From JBFWRK01 sp050248955 (GTDB taxonomy: Bacteria; Actinomycetota; Acidimicrobiia; Acidimicrobiales; Ilumatobacteraceae), in assembly GCA_050248955.1 (NCBI GenBank), contig JBFWRK010000001.1, positions 620,001 through 684,000 of the forward strand: 64,000 bases of DNA, read 5' to 3'. Position numbers and translations under genes: made by a program. Below the pieces are notes generated by a model. It had not been told where the DNA came from. It saw nothing but the letters and a program-made list of their open reading frames with translations, and searched no databases. This document shows positions 37,663 through 44,157 of the stretch, piece after piece. Within the stretch, counting starts at the first letter, position 1. Each line of letters begins with the position of its first letter.

Positions 37663-37678
37663 TTCCTCTCCAAGAGCT
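37663..37678 (+). repeat. Second copy of the recG-end 16-bp direct repeat
   Basis: TTCCTCTCCAAGAGCT; one mismatch to 35912-35927. It even retains an in-frame context like recG's end: FLSKS followed by TGA, compared with FLFKS followed by TAG. Confidence 0.5.
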
Positions 37679-37709
37679 GACGCGAGCGCCGAGTGCCTCG
37701 GCCGGACGA

Positions 37710-37728
37710 TGGTAGCATTTCGCTACCA
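37710..37728. promoter_or_regulatory. Palindromic operator of the FitAB/VapBC toxin-antitoxin promoter
   Basis: TGGTAGC-ATTTC-GCTACCA, a perfect 7-bp inverted repeat with a 5-nt spacer. It ends 8 nt upstream of the TAGACT -10 box, so it covers the expected -35 region. This is where a ribbon-helix-helix antitoxin and its toxin would bind to repress their own operon. Confidence 0.65.
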
Positions 37729-37736
37729 GAGGTCCG

Positions 37737-37742
37737 TAGACT
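37737..37742 (+). promoter_or_regulatory. -10 box TAGACT, leaderless promoter of the toxin-antitoxin operon
   Basis: TAGACT, then exactly 6 nt, then the antitoxin GTG at 37749, so transcription should begin at the start codon. Confidence 0.55.
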
Positions 37743-37748
37743 CGCGCC

Positions 37749-38000
37749 GTGAGCACGAACATGCACCTGCGTGACGTTCCGCAAGAGGTCCACGACGAGC
37801 TGAGGCGGCGGGCCGAGGCGAAGGGGATGAGTCTCCGTCAGTACTCGATCGAAGTGCTGGCGAGTCATTGCCAGATGCCCGACGTGGACGAGTGGCTCGA
37901 CCGGCTGGCGCGGCGGCGGGTTCGCGCCCTCACGACAACGGGCGCGGAGGCGGTGCAGGCCGCCCGGGCGGAGGACGAGTCGCGCCACGCGCATGGCTGA
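37749..38000 (+). CDS. FitA/VapB-type ribbon-helix-helix antitoxin
   Basis: An 83-aa protein. NMHLRDVPQEVHDELRRRAE followed by KGMSLRQYSIEVLAS is the beta strand and two helices of a FitA-like RHH (Arc/CopG) DNA-binding domain. The C-terminal part (DEWLDRLARRRVRALTT) would wrap around the toxin active site and carries the Arg residues typical of that role. It neutralises the PIN toxin and represses the operon. GTG 37749 is set by the leaderless -10 spacing. It overlaps the toxin gene by 8 nt. Confidence 0.88.
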   Translation: MSTNMHLRDVPQEVHDELRRRAEAKGMSLRQYSIEVLASHCQMPDVDEWLDRLARRRVRALTTTGAEAVQAARAEDESRHAHG

Positions 38001-38403
38001 GGTCATGGTGCTCGACGCATCGGCGACGGTGGACCTCTTCCTGCGGCTGCCCGGATCGGACGACGTGATCGAGATCCTCCGTCAGGCCCGGGCGTTCGCG
38101 GCCCCGGCCCACCTGGATGCCGACGTCGCGTCGGCCTTGGCGCGGCTCCACCGTCGCGGGGAGATCTCCGGTGAGGTGGCGGACGAAGCCGTGGAGGAGT
38201 TGGCGAGCGCTCCCGTCGTGCGCGTCCCGCTCGCTGGTCTCGTCGCCGCTGCCTGGGACCTGCGGCGCGCCGTCGCGATGGCGGACGCCTTCTACGTCGC
38301 GCTCGCCGCGCGGTTTGCCGCACCACTGGTCACGACCGACCCCCGGCTGGCAGCAGTGTGCTCGGCACAGGCGCTGTGCCCGGTCGCACCGCCGCGACGG
38401 TGA
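37993..38403 (+). CDS. FitB/VapC-type PIN-domain toxin
   Basis: A 136-aa PIN RNase. The acidic metal site is Asp8 (VMVLDASATVDLF), Asp42/Asp44 (HLDADVASAL, where Glu is more usual), Asp98 (AMADAFYVALA) and Asp116 (LVTTDPRLA). Such toxins cut tRNA or rRNA when freed from the antitoxin. The 8-nt overlap (ATGGCTGA) with the antitoxin gene ensures coupled translation. The Glu-to-Asp change at the second site is conservative, so the toxin is probably active. Confidence 0.88.
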   Translation: MAEVMVLDASATVDLFLRLPGSDDVIEILRQARAFAAPAHLDADVASALARLHRRGEISGEVADEAVEELASAPVVRVPLAGLVAAAWDLRRAVAMADAFYVALAARFAAPLVTTDPRLAAVCSAQALCPVAPPRR

Positions 38404-38422
38404 AGAACCGTCGCCCGTCGCG

Positions 38423-38596
38423 TCAGATGTCCGTGGGGTCGGGTTCGTCGGGCAGGACGAGGTCCCATCGATCGAGGCAGTCCTCGCAGCGGTACGCGAC
38501 GATGTCGCCGGGTTCCCAGACGCCGTCCTCCGGTGCGTAGCTCAGGAGGTGGCACCGCCCGCCGCAGTCGACGCAGACGATCGTGGGTTCCGGCAT
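38423..38596 (-). CDS. 57-aa zinc-ribbon protein
   Basis: A short protein (MPEPTIVCVDCGGRCHLLSY) with two CxxC knuckles (CVDC, CEDC) separated by about 27 residues, and an acidic tail ending PDEPDPTDI. It should bind one zinc ion. Function unknown. It starts 24 nt from the divergent rsmD gene and ends 19 nt from the convergent toxin gene, filling the space neatly. ATG 38596 is preferred over longer frames that run into rsmD. Confidence 0.65.
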   Translation of the reverse strand: MPEPTIVCVDCGGRCHLLSYAPEDGVWEPGDIVAYRCEDCLDRWDLVLPDEPDPTDI

Positions 38597-38607
38597 CAGC
38601 ACGACCG

Positions 38608-38613
38608 TAGTCT
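38608..38613 (+). promoter_or_regulatory. -10 box TAGTCT, leaderless promoter of rsmD
   Basis: TAGTCT, then 7 nt, then ATG 38621. It probably drives rsmD-coaD-sepIVA-like. Confidence 0.5.
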
Positions 38614-38620
38614 GCCCCGG

Positions 38621-39145
38621 ATGCGTGTCGTTGCCGGTGAGCTCCGTGGTCGTCGCCTGATCGCGCCCGAGGGTCTCGACACCCGGCCGACCACCGATCG
38701 CGTGCGGGAGGCCGTCTTCAACTCGCTCGGGAGCATGGACCTCGTCGTCGACGCCACCTACGTCGACCTCTTCGCCGGCACTGGCGCGCTCGGGATCGAG
38801 GCGCTCTCGCGCGGCGCCGCGCACTGCACGTTCGTCGAGCGCGACGGACGTGCCCTTCGCGCGCTCCGGGAAAACCTCGCGTCGCTCTCGTTGACCGACC
38901 GCGCGACCGTGCTCCCCAACGACGCACTCGCGATCGGCCGCCGGTTGCCCACCGTGGACGTCGTCGTGGCCGACCCGCCCTACGGCTTCAGCGACTGGGC
39001 TGCGCTGCTGGCCGACCTTCCCGCCGACGTCGTGGTCGTCGAGACGGGCCAGCGGATCGAGGGTCTCCCCGACGAGTGGGAGCTCGCTCGGGAGAAGCGC
39101 TACGGCCGTACGTTCGTGGCGCTGCTCCGCCGCAAAGTACCGTGA
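38621..39145 (+). CDS. rsmD: 16S rRNA (guanine966-N2)-methyltransferase RsmD
   Basis: A 174-aa Rossmann methyltransferase. MRVVAGELRGRRL is the family N terminus, PTTDRVREAVFNSL the conserved helix, and VDLFAGTGALGIEALSRGA the SAM-binding loop. DPPYGF is the catalytic motif for exocyclic N methylation. It modifies G966 of 16S rRNA in the 30S subunit. ATG 38621 is fixed by family start and -10 spacing. coaD follows after 10 nt, the usual pairing. Confidence 0.93.
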   Translation: MRVVAGELRGRRLIAPEGLDTRPTTDRVREAVFNSLGSMDLVVDATYVDLFAGTGALGIEALSRGAAHCTFVERDGRALRALRENLASLSLTDRATVLPNDALAIGRRLPTVDVVVADPPYGFSDWAALLADLPADVVVVETGQRIEGLPDEWELAREKRYGRTFVALLRRKVP

Positions 39146-39155
39146 GCCGGCCTCT

Positions 39156-39644
39156 ATGAGCGTCGTCTTCTTCCCCGGCAGCTTCGACCCCGTGCACCTC
39201 GGTCACCTCGACGCGATCGAGCAAGCCTCTGCTCTCTTCGGCGAGGTCGTCGTCGGCACCATGTACAACCCGTCCAAGCCCGGCGGCGCGTTCACGCTCG
39301 AAGAGCGTCAGGCGATGCTCGCCGAGTCGACGGCGCACCTCCCCGGCATCCGCGTCGAGGCGCACACCGGCCTGGTGGTCGACGCCGCTCGCGCGGTAGG
39401 CGCGGACTTCATCGTGAAGGGCCTGCGGACGGCCGGCGACTTCGAGTTCGAGCTGCAGATGGCGCTGACGAACGAATCCGTGAGCGGCATCCGCACGGTC
39501 TTCGTGCCCACGGCCGCCCGCTTCAGCTTCGTCTCCTCCCGTTTCATCAGGGAGATCGCGCAGTACGGTGGCGACGTGAGCCACCTGGTTCCCGAGCCGG
39601 TGGCTCGGCGCCTCACCAGCTCGGCGTCACCCGAGAGGTCCTGA
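39156..39644 (+). CDS. coaD: Phosphopantetheine adenylyltransferase
   Basis: A 162-aa nucleotidyltransferase. GSFDPVHLGHLD carries the HxGH ATP motif (residues 8-19). TMYNPSKPGGAFTLEER and GLRTAGDFEFELQMA bind pantetheine phosphate. The FVSSRFIREIA loop replaces ISSSxxR. It makes dephospho-CoA, the fourth step of CoA synthesis, using ATP. It sits between rsmD and the sepIVA-like gene. Confidence 0.96.
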   Translation: MSVVFFPGSFDPVHLGHLDAIEQASALFGEVVVGTMYNPSKPGGAFTLEERQAMLAESTAHLPGIRVEAHTGLVVDAARAVGADFIVKGLRTAGDFEFELQMALTNESVSGIRTVFVPTAARFSFVSSRFIREIAQYGGDVSHLVPEPVARRLTSSASPERS

Positions 39645-39646
39645 CA

Positions 39647-40276
39647 GTGAGCTACGACGACCGTTACGACGACGAATACGACGAGTACGACGAGGAGTCC
39701 CCGGTCGCCGGGTACCAGCGGCCGGGCGACCGCACGGGCGCCACCGATCGCAGCAGCGCGATCTACGACTCCGAGACGCTGCTGCGGCGGGCGATCGACA
39801 TCATCGCGACGGCCCGCACGATCCCGCTGTCGGCCTCGCCGATGATCAACCGGGACGAGATCATCGAGCTCCTCGAAGAGGCGGTGAACCGCCTGCCCGA
39901 CGAGTTGCGTCAGGCCCGGTGGATGCTGAAGGAGCGCCACGAGTTCGTGGCGAAGACCCGTCGCGAGGCCGACGAGATCCTCGACGCCGCTCGCGTCCAG
40001 GCGGAGCGGATGGTGCAGCGCACCGAGGTCGTGCGGGCCGCCGAGCAACGGGCGCGCCAGACCATGGAGGCGGCCGACACCGACGCCCGCCGCCTGCGCC
40101 ACGAGACCGAGGACTTCATCGACCAGCGCCTCGGCAGCTTCGAGATCCTGCTCGACAAGCTGACCCGCACCGTCGCCGCCGGCCGCGCCCGGCTCGACAT
40201 CGGCGTCGACCGTGAACCCGAGGTCGTCGAGGACGACGACGATCCGGGCGGCTTCTTCGATCAGGATCGCGGGTAG
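39647..40276 (+). CDS. SepIVA/DivIVA-like coiled-coil cell-division protein
   Basis: A 209-aa protein. An acidic Tyr/Asp/Glu-rich N terminus (1-20) is followed by SETLLRRAIDIIATARTIPL and a long charged coiled coil (about 65-165, RREADEILDAARVQAERMVQ). The tail is acidic. In mycobacteria SepIVA lies next to the DUF177 and rnc genes, as here; the name rests on that context plus the coiled coil. It would act at the septum in cell-wall growth and division. GTG 39647 has GAGAGG 8 nt upstream. A hairpin follows the stop. Confidence 0.75.
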   Translation: MSYDDRYDDEYDEYDEESPVAGYQRPGDRTGATDRSSAIYDSETLLRRAIDIIATARTIPLSASPMINRDEIIELLEEAVNRLPDELRQARWMLKERHEFVAKTRREADEILDAARVQAERMVQRTEVVRAAEQRARQTMEAADTDARRLRHETEDFIDQRLGSFEILLDKLTRTVAAGRARLDIGVDREPEVVEDDDDPGGFFDQDRG

Positions 40277-40277
40277 C

Positions 40278-40295
40278 GCCGAGGTCGGCCTCGGC
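40278..40295 (+). terminator. Hairpin after the sepIVA-like gene
   Basis: GCCGAGG-TCGG-CCTCGGC, a 7-bp stem with a 4-nt loop, starting 1 nt after the stop codon. It has no T-tract. The next gene has its own -10 box, so a transcript boundary here is sensible. Confidence 0.55.
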
Positions 40296-40360
40296 TCGCT
40301 CGGCCCGGCTCTGACGGGCTTGGCTCTGCCAGGTCGGCTCTGATCGCGGAGACCCAGGGG

Positions 40361-40366
40361 TAGCTT
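40361..40366 (+). promoter_or_regulatory. -10 box TAGCTT, leaderless promoter of the DUF177 gene
   Basis: TAGCTT, then 7 nt, then ATG 40374. Confidence 0.5.
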
Positions 40367-40373
40367 CTCCCGC

Positions 40374-40880
40374 ATGAATCCGTTGTTGGTGAACGTGGCG
40401 GAACTGCTGCGCCGACCGGGGAACGAGAAGCAGGTCGAGGCGGTCCTCACTGCCGAGGAGCTGGCACTCTCCGACCCGCGCGTCGCGCCTGACGCCGAGG
40501 TGGCGGTCTCGACGCGGCTCGAGAGCATGGCGGACGGCATCGTCGTGACCGCTCACCTCGCCGTGCCGTGGCACGACACCTGCCGGCGCTGCCTCGTCGA
40601 GCTCGACGAGGCGGTGGACGTCACCGTGCAGGAGCTCTACCAAGTGCTCGTGACGGCCGAGGACGCGTTCCCGATCGTCGGCGAGCAGATCGACCTCACG
40701 CAGATGGTGAGGGAGTCGATCCTGCTCGAGCTGCCGCTCGCGCCGCTGTGCCGGGTCGACTGCGCCGGCATCTGCCCGATCTGCGGTGCGAACCGGAACG
40801 ACCAGCCGTGCTCGTGCGAGACGGTTGCCACGGACGACCGATGGTCGGCGCTCGACGCGCTGCGCGAGCAGCTGAACTGA
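40374..40880 (+). CDS. DUF177 (YceD-like) large-ribosomal-RNA accumulation protein
   Basis: A 168-aa protein of the YceD/DUF177 family. WHDTCRRCLVELDEAV (about 62-77) and CRVDCAGICPICGANRN (about 124-140) hold the conserved Cys positions that probably bind zinc. The family is linked to 23S rRNA accumulation and almost always lies directly upstream of rpmF, as here (87 nt gap). Confidence 0.9.
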   Translation: MNPLLVNVAELLRRPGNEKQVEAVLTAEELALSDPRVAPDAEVAVSTRLESMADGIVVTAHLAVPWHDTCRRCLVELDEAVDVTVQELYQVLVTAEDAFPIVGEQIDLTQMVRESILLELPLAPLCRVDCAGICPICGANRNDQPCSCETVATDDRWSALDALREQLN

Positions 40881-40967
40881 CGGGCGCGAGGATCGCTCCG
40901 CTCGCAGTTGAACCGAACCGGCGTTTCGCCGGTAACCTGCTGCGGCTCGAACCAGAGGGAGACCACG

Positions 40968-41147
40968 GTGGCCGTTCCCAAGAAGAAGAAATCAAAGTCG
41001 AAGTCACGCAGTCGGCGTTCCGGCGCGTGGAAGCTCGGCAGCCCGTCGCGGAGCGTCTGCCCGCGGTGTGCGTCGGCGAAGCTGCCACACGTCGTCTGCC
41101 CGACCTGCGGTTGGTACAAGAACCGCGTCGTCGTCGACGTCGGCTGA
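40968..41147 (+). CDS. rpmF: 50S ribosomal protein L32, zinc type
   Basis: A 59-aa L32 with N terminus AVPKKKKSKSKSRSRR and a four-cysteine zinc ribbon (CPRC, CPTC). GTG 40968 has GAGGGAGA 5 nt upstream, one of the clearer Shine-Dalgarno sites in the window. plsX starts 15 nt after the stop. Confidence 0.96.
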   Translation: MAVPKKKKSKSKSRSRRSGAWKLGSPSRSVCPRCASAKLPHVVCPTCGWYKNRVVVDVG

Positions 41148-41162
41148 TCTCCCGCGAACCTG

Positions 41163-42125
41163 ATGCTCCCCGTCGCAGTGGACGCGATGGGCGGGGACCA
41201 CGCTCCCGGCGCCATCATCCAAGGTGCCCGCCAGGCAGCCGCGACCGGCGTGCCCGTCGTGCTCGTCGGCCCGTCCGATCTTGCTGATCGAGGCGACCTC
41301 CCGCTCATCGTGGCGTCGGAGGTCATTGCCATGCACGACGATGCCGCTCAGGGCGTGCGGCGCAAGAAGGACTCGACGCTGGTGCGCGCTGCCGAGGCCG
41401 TCAGGGACGGCAAGGCGAGCGCGATGGTGTCGGCCGGCAACACGGGGGCGACGATGGCGTCCGCGCTCCTCCGCATGGGCCGGATCAAGGGGGTGAACCG
41501 GCCGGCGATCGCCACCCCGATCCCGGTGCCCGGTTCGACGCCGACGGTGCTGCTCGACGCAGGCGCCAACGCCGAGGTGCAGCCCGAGTGGCTCGTCCAG
41601 TTCGCCCAGATGGGCTCGGTGTACGCGCAGCACCGTTTCGACATCCCGAGCCCCAAGGTCGGGCTGCTGTCGATCGGCGAGGAGCCCGGCAAGGGCGACC
41701 CGCTGCGCAAGGCCGCCTACGAGTTGCTCCGCGTCGCGAAGGGGATCGAGTTCATCGGCAACGTCGAGGGCCGCGACATCATGACGTCCAACGTCGATGT
41801 GGTGGTCACCGACGGCTTCACGGGCAACGTCGTGCTGAAGACCCTCGAAGGAGGGTTGAAGACGATCGTCAAGGCGTTGCTCGAAGCGTTCAACGCGCCC
41901 GGCTACAAGGAGCACGCAGACGCGCTGCTCCCCGCGCTCCTCCCGCTGTACACCTCGCTCGACCCGGAGACCTACGGCGGAGCGATGCTCCTCGGTGTCG
42001 ACGGTGTCTGCATCATCAGCCACGGCTCGTCGAGCCCGCGCGCGATCGTGAACGCGATCGCGGTCGCAAAGGAGATGGTCGAGGTCGACCTGGTCGGCCG
42101 GCTGCGCGCCGCCGTCTCCGTCTGA
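41163..42125 (+). CDS. plsX: Phosphate acyltransferase PlsX
   Basis: A 320-aa enzyme. The N-terminal signature is VAVDAMGGDHAPGAII. SAGNTGATMASALLRMGRIK, VLLDAGANAE, VVVTDGFTGNVVLKTLEGG and YGGAMLLGVDGVCIISHGSS follow the family order. It converts acyl-ACP to acyl-phosphate, the entry to glycerolipid synthesis with PlsY. It sits between rpmF and acpP in the conserved lipid-ribosome cluster. Confidence 0.96.
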   Translation: MLPVAVDAMGGDHAPGAIIQGARQAAATGVPVVLVGPSDLADRGDLPLIVASEVIAMHDDAAQGVRRKKDSTLVRAAEAVRDGKASAMVSAGNTGATMASALLRMGRIKGVNRPAIATPIPVPGSTPTVLLDAGANAEVQPEWLVQFAQMGSVYAQHRFDIPSPKVGLLSIGEEPGKGDPLRKAAYELLRVAKGIEFIGNVEGRDIMTSNVDVVVTDGFTGNVVLKTLEGGLKTIVKALLEAFNAPGYKEHADALLPALLPLYTSLDPETYGGAMLLGVDGVCIISHGSSSPRAIVNAIAVAKEMVEVDLVGRLRAAVSV

Positions 42126-42169
42126 TCCGCGCTAGCTCGACACTCCGGCGGTCGCCACGGTGGGACCGC

Positions 42170-42175
42170 TAACAT
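42170..42175 (+). promoter_or_regulatory. -10 box TAACAT for acpP
   Basis: TAACAT about 36 nt before the acpP GTG. The leader of about 29 nt holds GGGAGGA at 42200-42206. Confidence 0.4.
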
Positions 42176-42210
42176 CTCGAACCGCACCCAGAACTACCCG
42201 GGAGGACCAC

Positions 42211-42507
42211 GTGCCGGCCGAGACCCATGTCGAGCAGGGCCCGCTCGATCGCAACACCATCTTCGAGATCGTGCGCGACCGGCTGGCCGACATCCTCGAG
42301 ATCGATCCGTCGACGATCAGCGAAGGTCAGTCGTTCGTGGACGACCTCGATGCGGACTCGCTCGCGCTGATCGAGTTGGTCGAGGGGCTCGAGGAGGAGT
42401 TGGCCGAGCGCACCGTCGGTTTCCGCATCGAGGACGAGGATCTCGAAGACCTCAAGACCGTGCGTGACGCGGTCGACTACGTCTTCGGTCGGGTCTCGAA
42501 GGACTGA
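42211..42507 (+). CDS. acpP: Acyl carrier protein
   Basis: A 98-aa ACP, longer than the usual 75-80 because of an N-terminal extension (MPAETHVEQGPLDRN). The phosphopantetheine site is DLDADSLALIELVEGLEEE with Ser50. Helix III (FRIEDEDLEDLKTVRDAVDY) is standard. It carries acyl chains in fatty-acid synthesis. GTG 42211 is preceded by GGGAGGA. rnc starts 4 nt after the stop. Confidence 0.93.
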   Translation: MPAETHVEQGPLDRNTIFEIVRDRLADILEIDPSTISEGQSFVDDLDADSLALIELVEGLEEELAERTVGFRIEDEDLEDLKTVRDAVDYVFGRVSKD

Positions 42508-42511
42508 CTGC

Positions 42512-43243
42512 GTGAGGCGGCCGGAGGCCGATCTCGGGGCGCTGGTCGAGCGCCTCGGTCACGAGTTCGCGGACATCGCCCTGCTCCGTCAGGCGATGGC
42601 TCACCGCTCGTGGTGCGCGGAGCAGCCCGGCGACGTGAAGAGCAACGAACGCCTGGAGTTCCTGGGTGATGCGGTGCTCGGCTGGGTGGTCGCGGATCTC
42701 GCCTACCACTGCCACAGTGAGCTCGCCGAGGGCAAGCTGACCGATCTGCGCAAGAGCATCGTCAATGCGTCCGCGCTCGCCGCGGTGGCCGAGGAGTTCG
42801 ACATCGGCGCCTACCTGCTGCTCGGCAAGGGCGAGGACGCGGCGGGCGGGCGGACGAAGCCGTCGATCCTGTCGGATGCGATGGAAGCGGTCATCGGCGC
42901 CGTGTATATCGACGGGGGCACGGAAGCGGCGTTCGCGCTGATCGAACGCCTCGTCGGCGATCGACTCACCGGCAGCGCGTCGATGGTCGACCACCTCGAC
43001 TACAAGACGGCCCTCCAGGAGCTGACGGCCCGGCTGTTCGACGGCGCGCCGGTGTACGTGTTGCGTGAAGAGGGCCCCGACCACGCGAAGCACTTCTTCG
43101 CCACGGTTGCGGTGAACGGCCGGCCGCTCGGCAACGGCGAGGGCCGTTCGAAGAAGCAGGCCGAGCAGGTCGCCGCGCGCATGGCGTGCGAGCGGTTGCA
43201 CGCCACCGCGATCGACATCAACCCGGTGGCGGCCGGCGGCTGA
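42512..43243 (+). CDS. rnc: Ribonuclease III
   Basis: A 243-aa RNase III. The catalytic signature is NERLEFLGDAVLG; the second acidic pair lies in LSDAMEAVIGAVYIDGG. A C-terminal double-stranded RNA-binding domain (DYKTALQELTARLF, ending GRSKKQAEQVAARMA) is present. It processes rRNA precursors and structured mRNAs. GTG 42512 (MRRPEADLG) is adjacent to acpP; mutM starts 18 nt after. Confidence 0.95.
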   Translation: MRRPEADLGALVERLGHEFADIALLRQAMAHRSWCAEQPGDVKSNERLEFLGDAVLGWVVADLAYHCHSELAEGKLTDLRKSIVNASALAAVAEEFDIGAYLLLGKGEDAAGGRTKPSILSDAMEAVIGAVYIDGGTEAAFALIERLVGDRLTGSASMVDHLDYKTALQELTARLFDGAPVYVLREEGPDHAKHFFATVAVNGRPLGNGEGRSKKQAEQVAARMACERLHATAIDINPVAAGG

Positions 43244-43261
43244 GCCGTCGGTCCACGTGCG

Positions 43262-44143
43262 ATGCCCGAGCTCCCCGAGGTCGAGACGGTCCGCCGAGGG
43301 CTCGAGGAGCGCGTCGTCGGCCGGCGGATCACGGCCGTCGAGGTCGGCCGGGAGCGGACGGTGCGGCGCACGTCCCGCGAGGCGCTCGTCGCCGGGCTGA
43401 CCGGTACGACGATGCTGGCAGCCGGACGGCACGGGAAGTACCTCGTGTGCCCGCTCGACTCCGGCGACGCGGTGATGATCCATCTCCGGATGAGCGGGCA
43501 GCTGCTGATCGCGCCGGAGGGCGCCGCCCGGCCACCGCACACGCACGTCGTGGCCCACCTCGACGGCGCGGCGCCGGAGGAGCTGTGGTTCGTGGATCCG
43601 CGGACGTTCGGTGAGGTGGTGGTGTTCGCCCCCACCCGGGTCGACGTCGAGCTGCCGGAGCTGGCGCAGCTCGGTGTCGACCCGATCGCCGACGGACTCG
43701 ATCGCGCCCTGCTCAGGTCGCTGCTGCTCGCCCGGCGCCGGCAGCTGAAGCCGCTGCTGCTCGATCAGCACGTGATCGCCGGCATCGGCAACATCTACGT
43801 CGACGAGATCCTCCACCTCGCCCGGCTCCATCCGCTGCGCACGAGCGAGACGCTGAGTGGGCAGGAGATCACCCGGCTGCACGCCGCGATCCACGACGTG
43901 CTCGGCGCGGCGATCGACTCCGGTGGATCGACGCTCGGGGACAACCAGTACGTCGATCTGATGGGGTCCGGCGGCTCCTACCAGGACGATCACCGTGTCT
44001 ACGACCGTGCTGGTCAGCGGTGCGCGACGTGCGGTACCGGCATCATCGTCCGGATCCCGTTCGGCGGACGGTCGACCCACTTCTGCCCTCGCTGCCAACC
44101 GGTGCGCCGTGGGGATCGGCACCTCTCCCGGCGCGTCCGGTAG
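43262..44143 (+). CDS. mutM: Formamidopyrimidine-DNA glycosylase (Fpg/MutM)
   Basis: A 293-aa glycosylase. The N terminus MPELPEVETVRRGLE supplies catalytic Pro and Glu after Met removal. HLRMSGQLL, QHVIAGIGNIYVDEILH (helix-two-turn-helix) and the C-terminal zinc finger CATC-CPRC (about 258-281) are intact. It excises 8-oxoguanine and formamidopyrimidines. It precedes smc by 14 nt. Confidence 0.96.
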   Translation: MPELPEVETVRRGLEERVVGRRITAVEVGRERTVRRTSREALVAGLTGTTMLAAGRHGKYLVCPLDSGDAVMIHLRMSGQLLIAPEGAARPPHTHVVAHLDGAAPEELWFVDPRTFGEVVVFAPTRVDVELPELAQLGVDPIADGLDRALLRSLLLARRRQLKPLLLDQHVIAGIGNIYVDEILHLARLHPLRTSETLSGQEITRLHAAIHDVLGAAIDSGGSTLGDNQYVDLMGSGGSYQDDHRVYDRAGQRCATCGTGIIVRIPFGGRSTHFCPRCQPVRRGDRHLSRRVR

Positions 44144-44146
44144 GGT
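44141..44146 (+). promoter_or_regulatory. -10 box TAGGGT for smc
   Basis: TAGGGT overlaps the mutM stop codon and lies 11 nt before the smc GTG, giving a leader of about 5 nt. Confidence 0.4.
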
Positions 44147-44157
44147 CGCTCGCTGCT

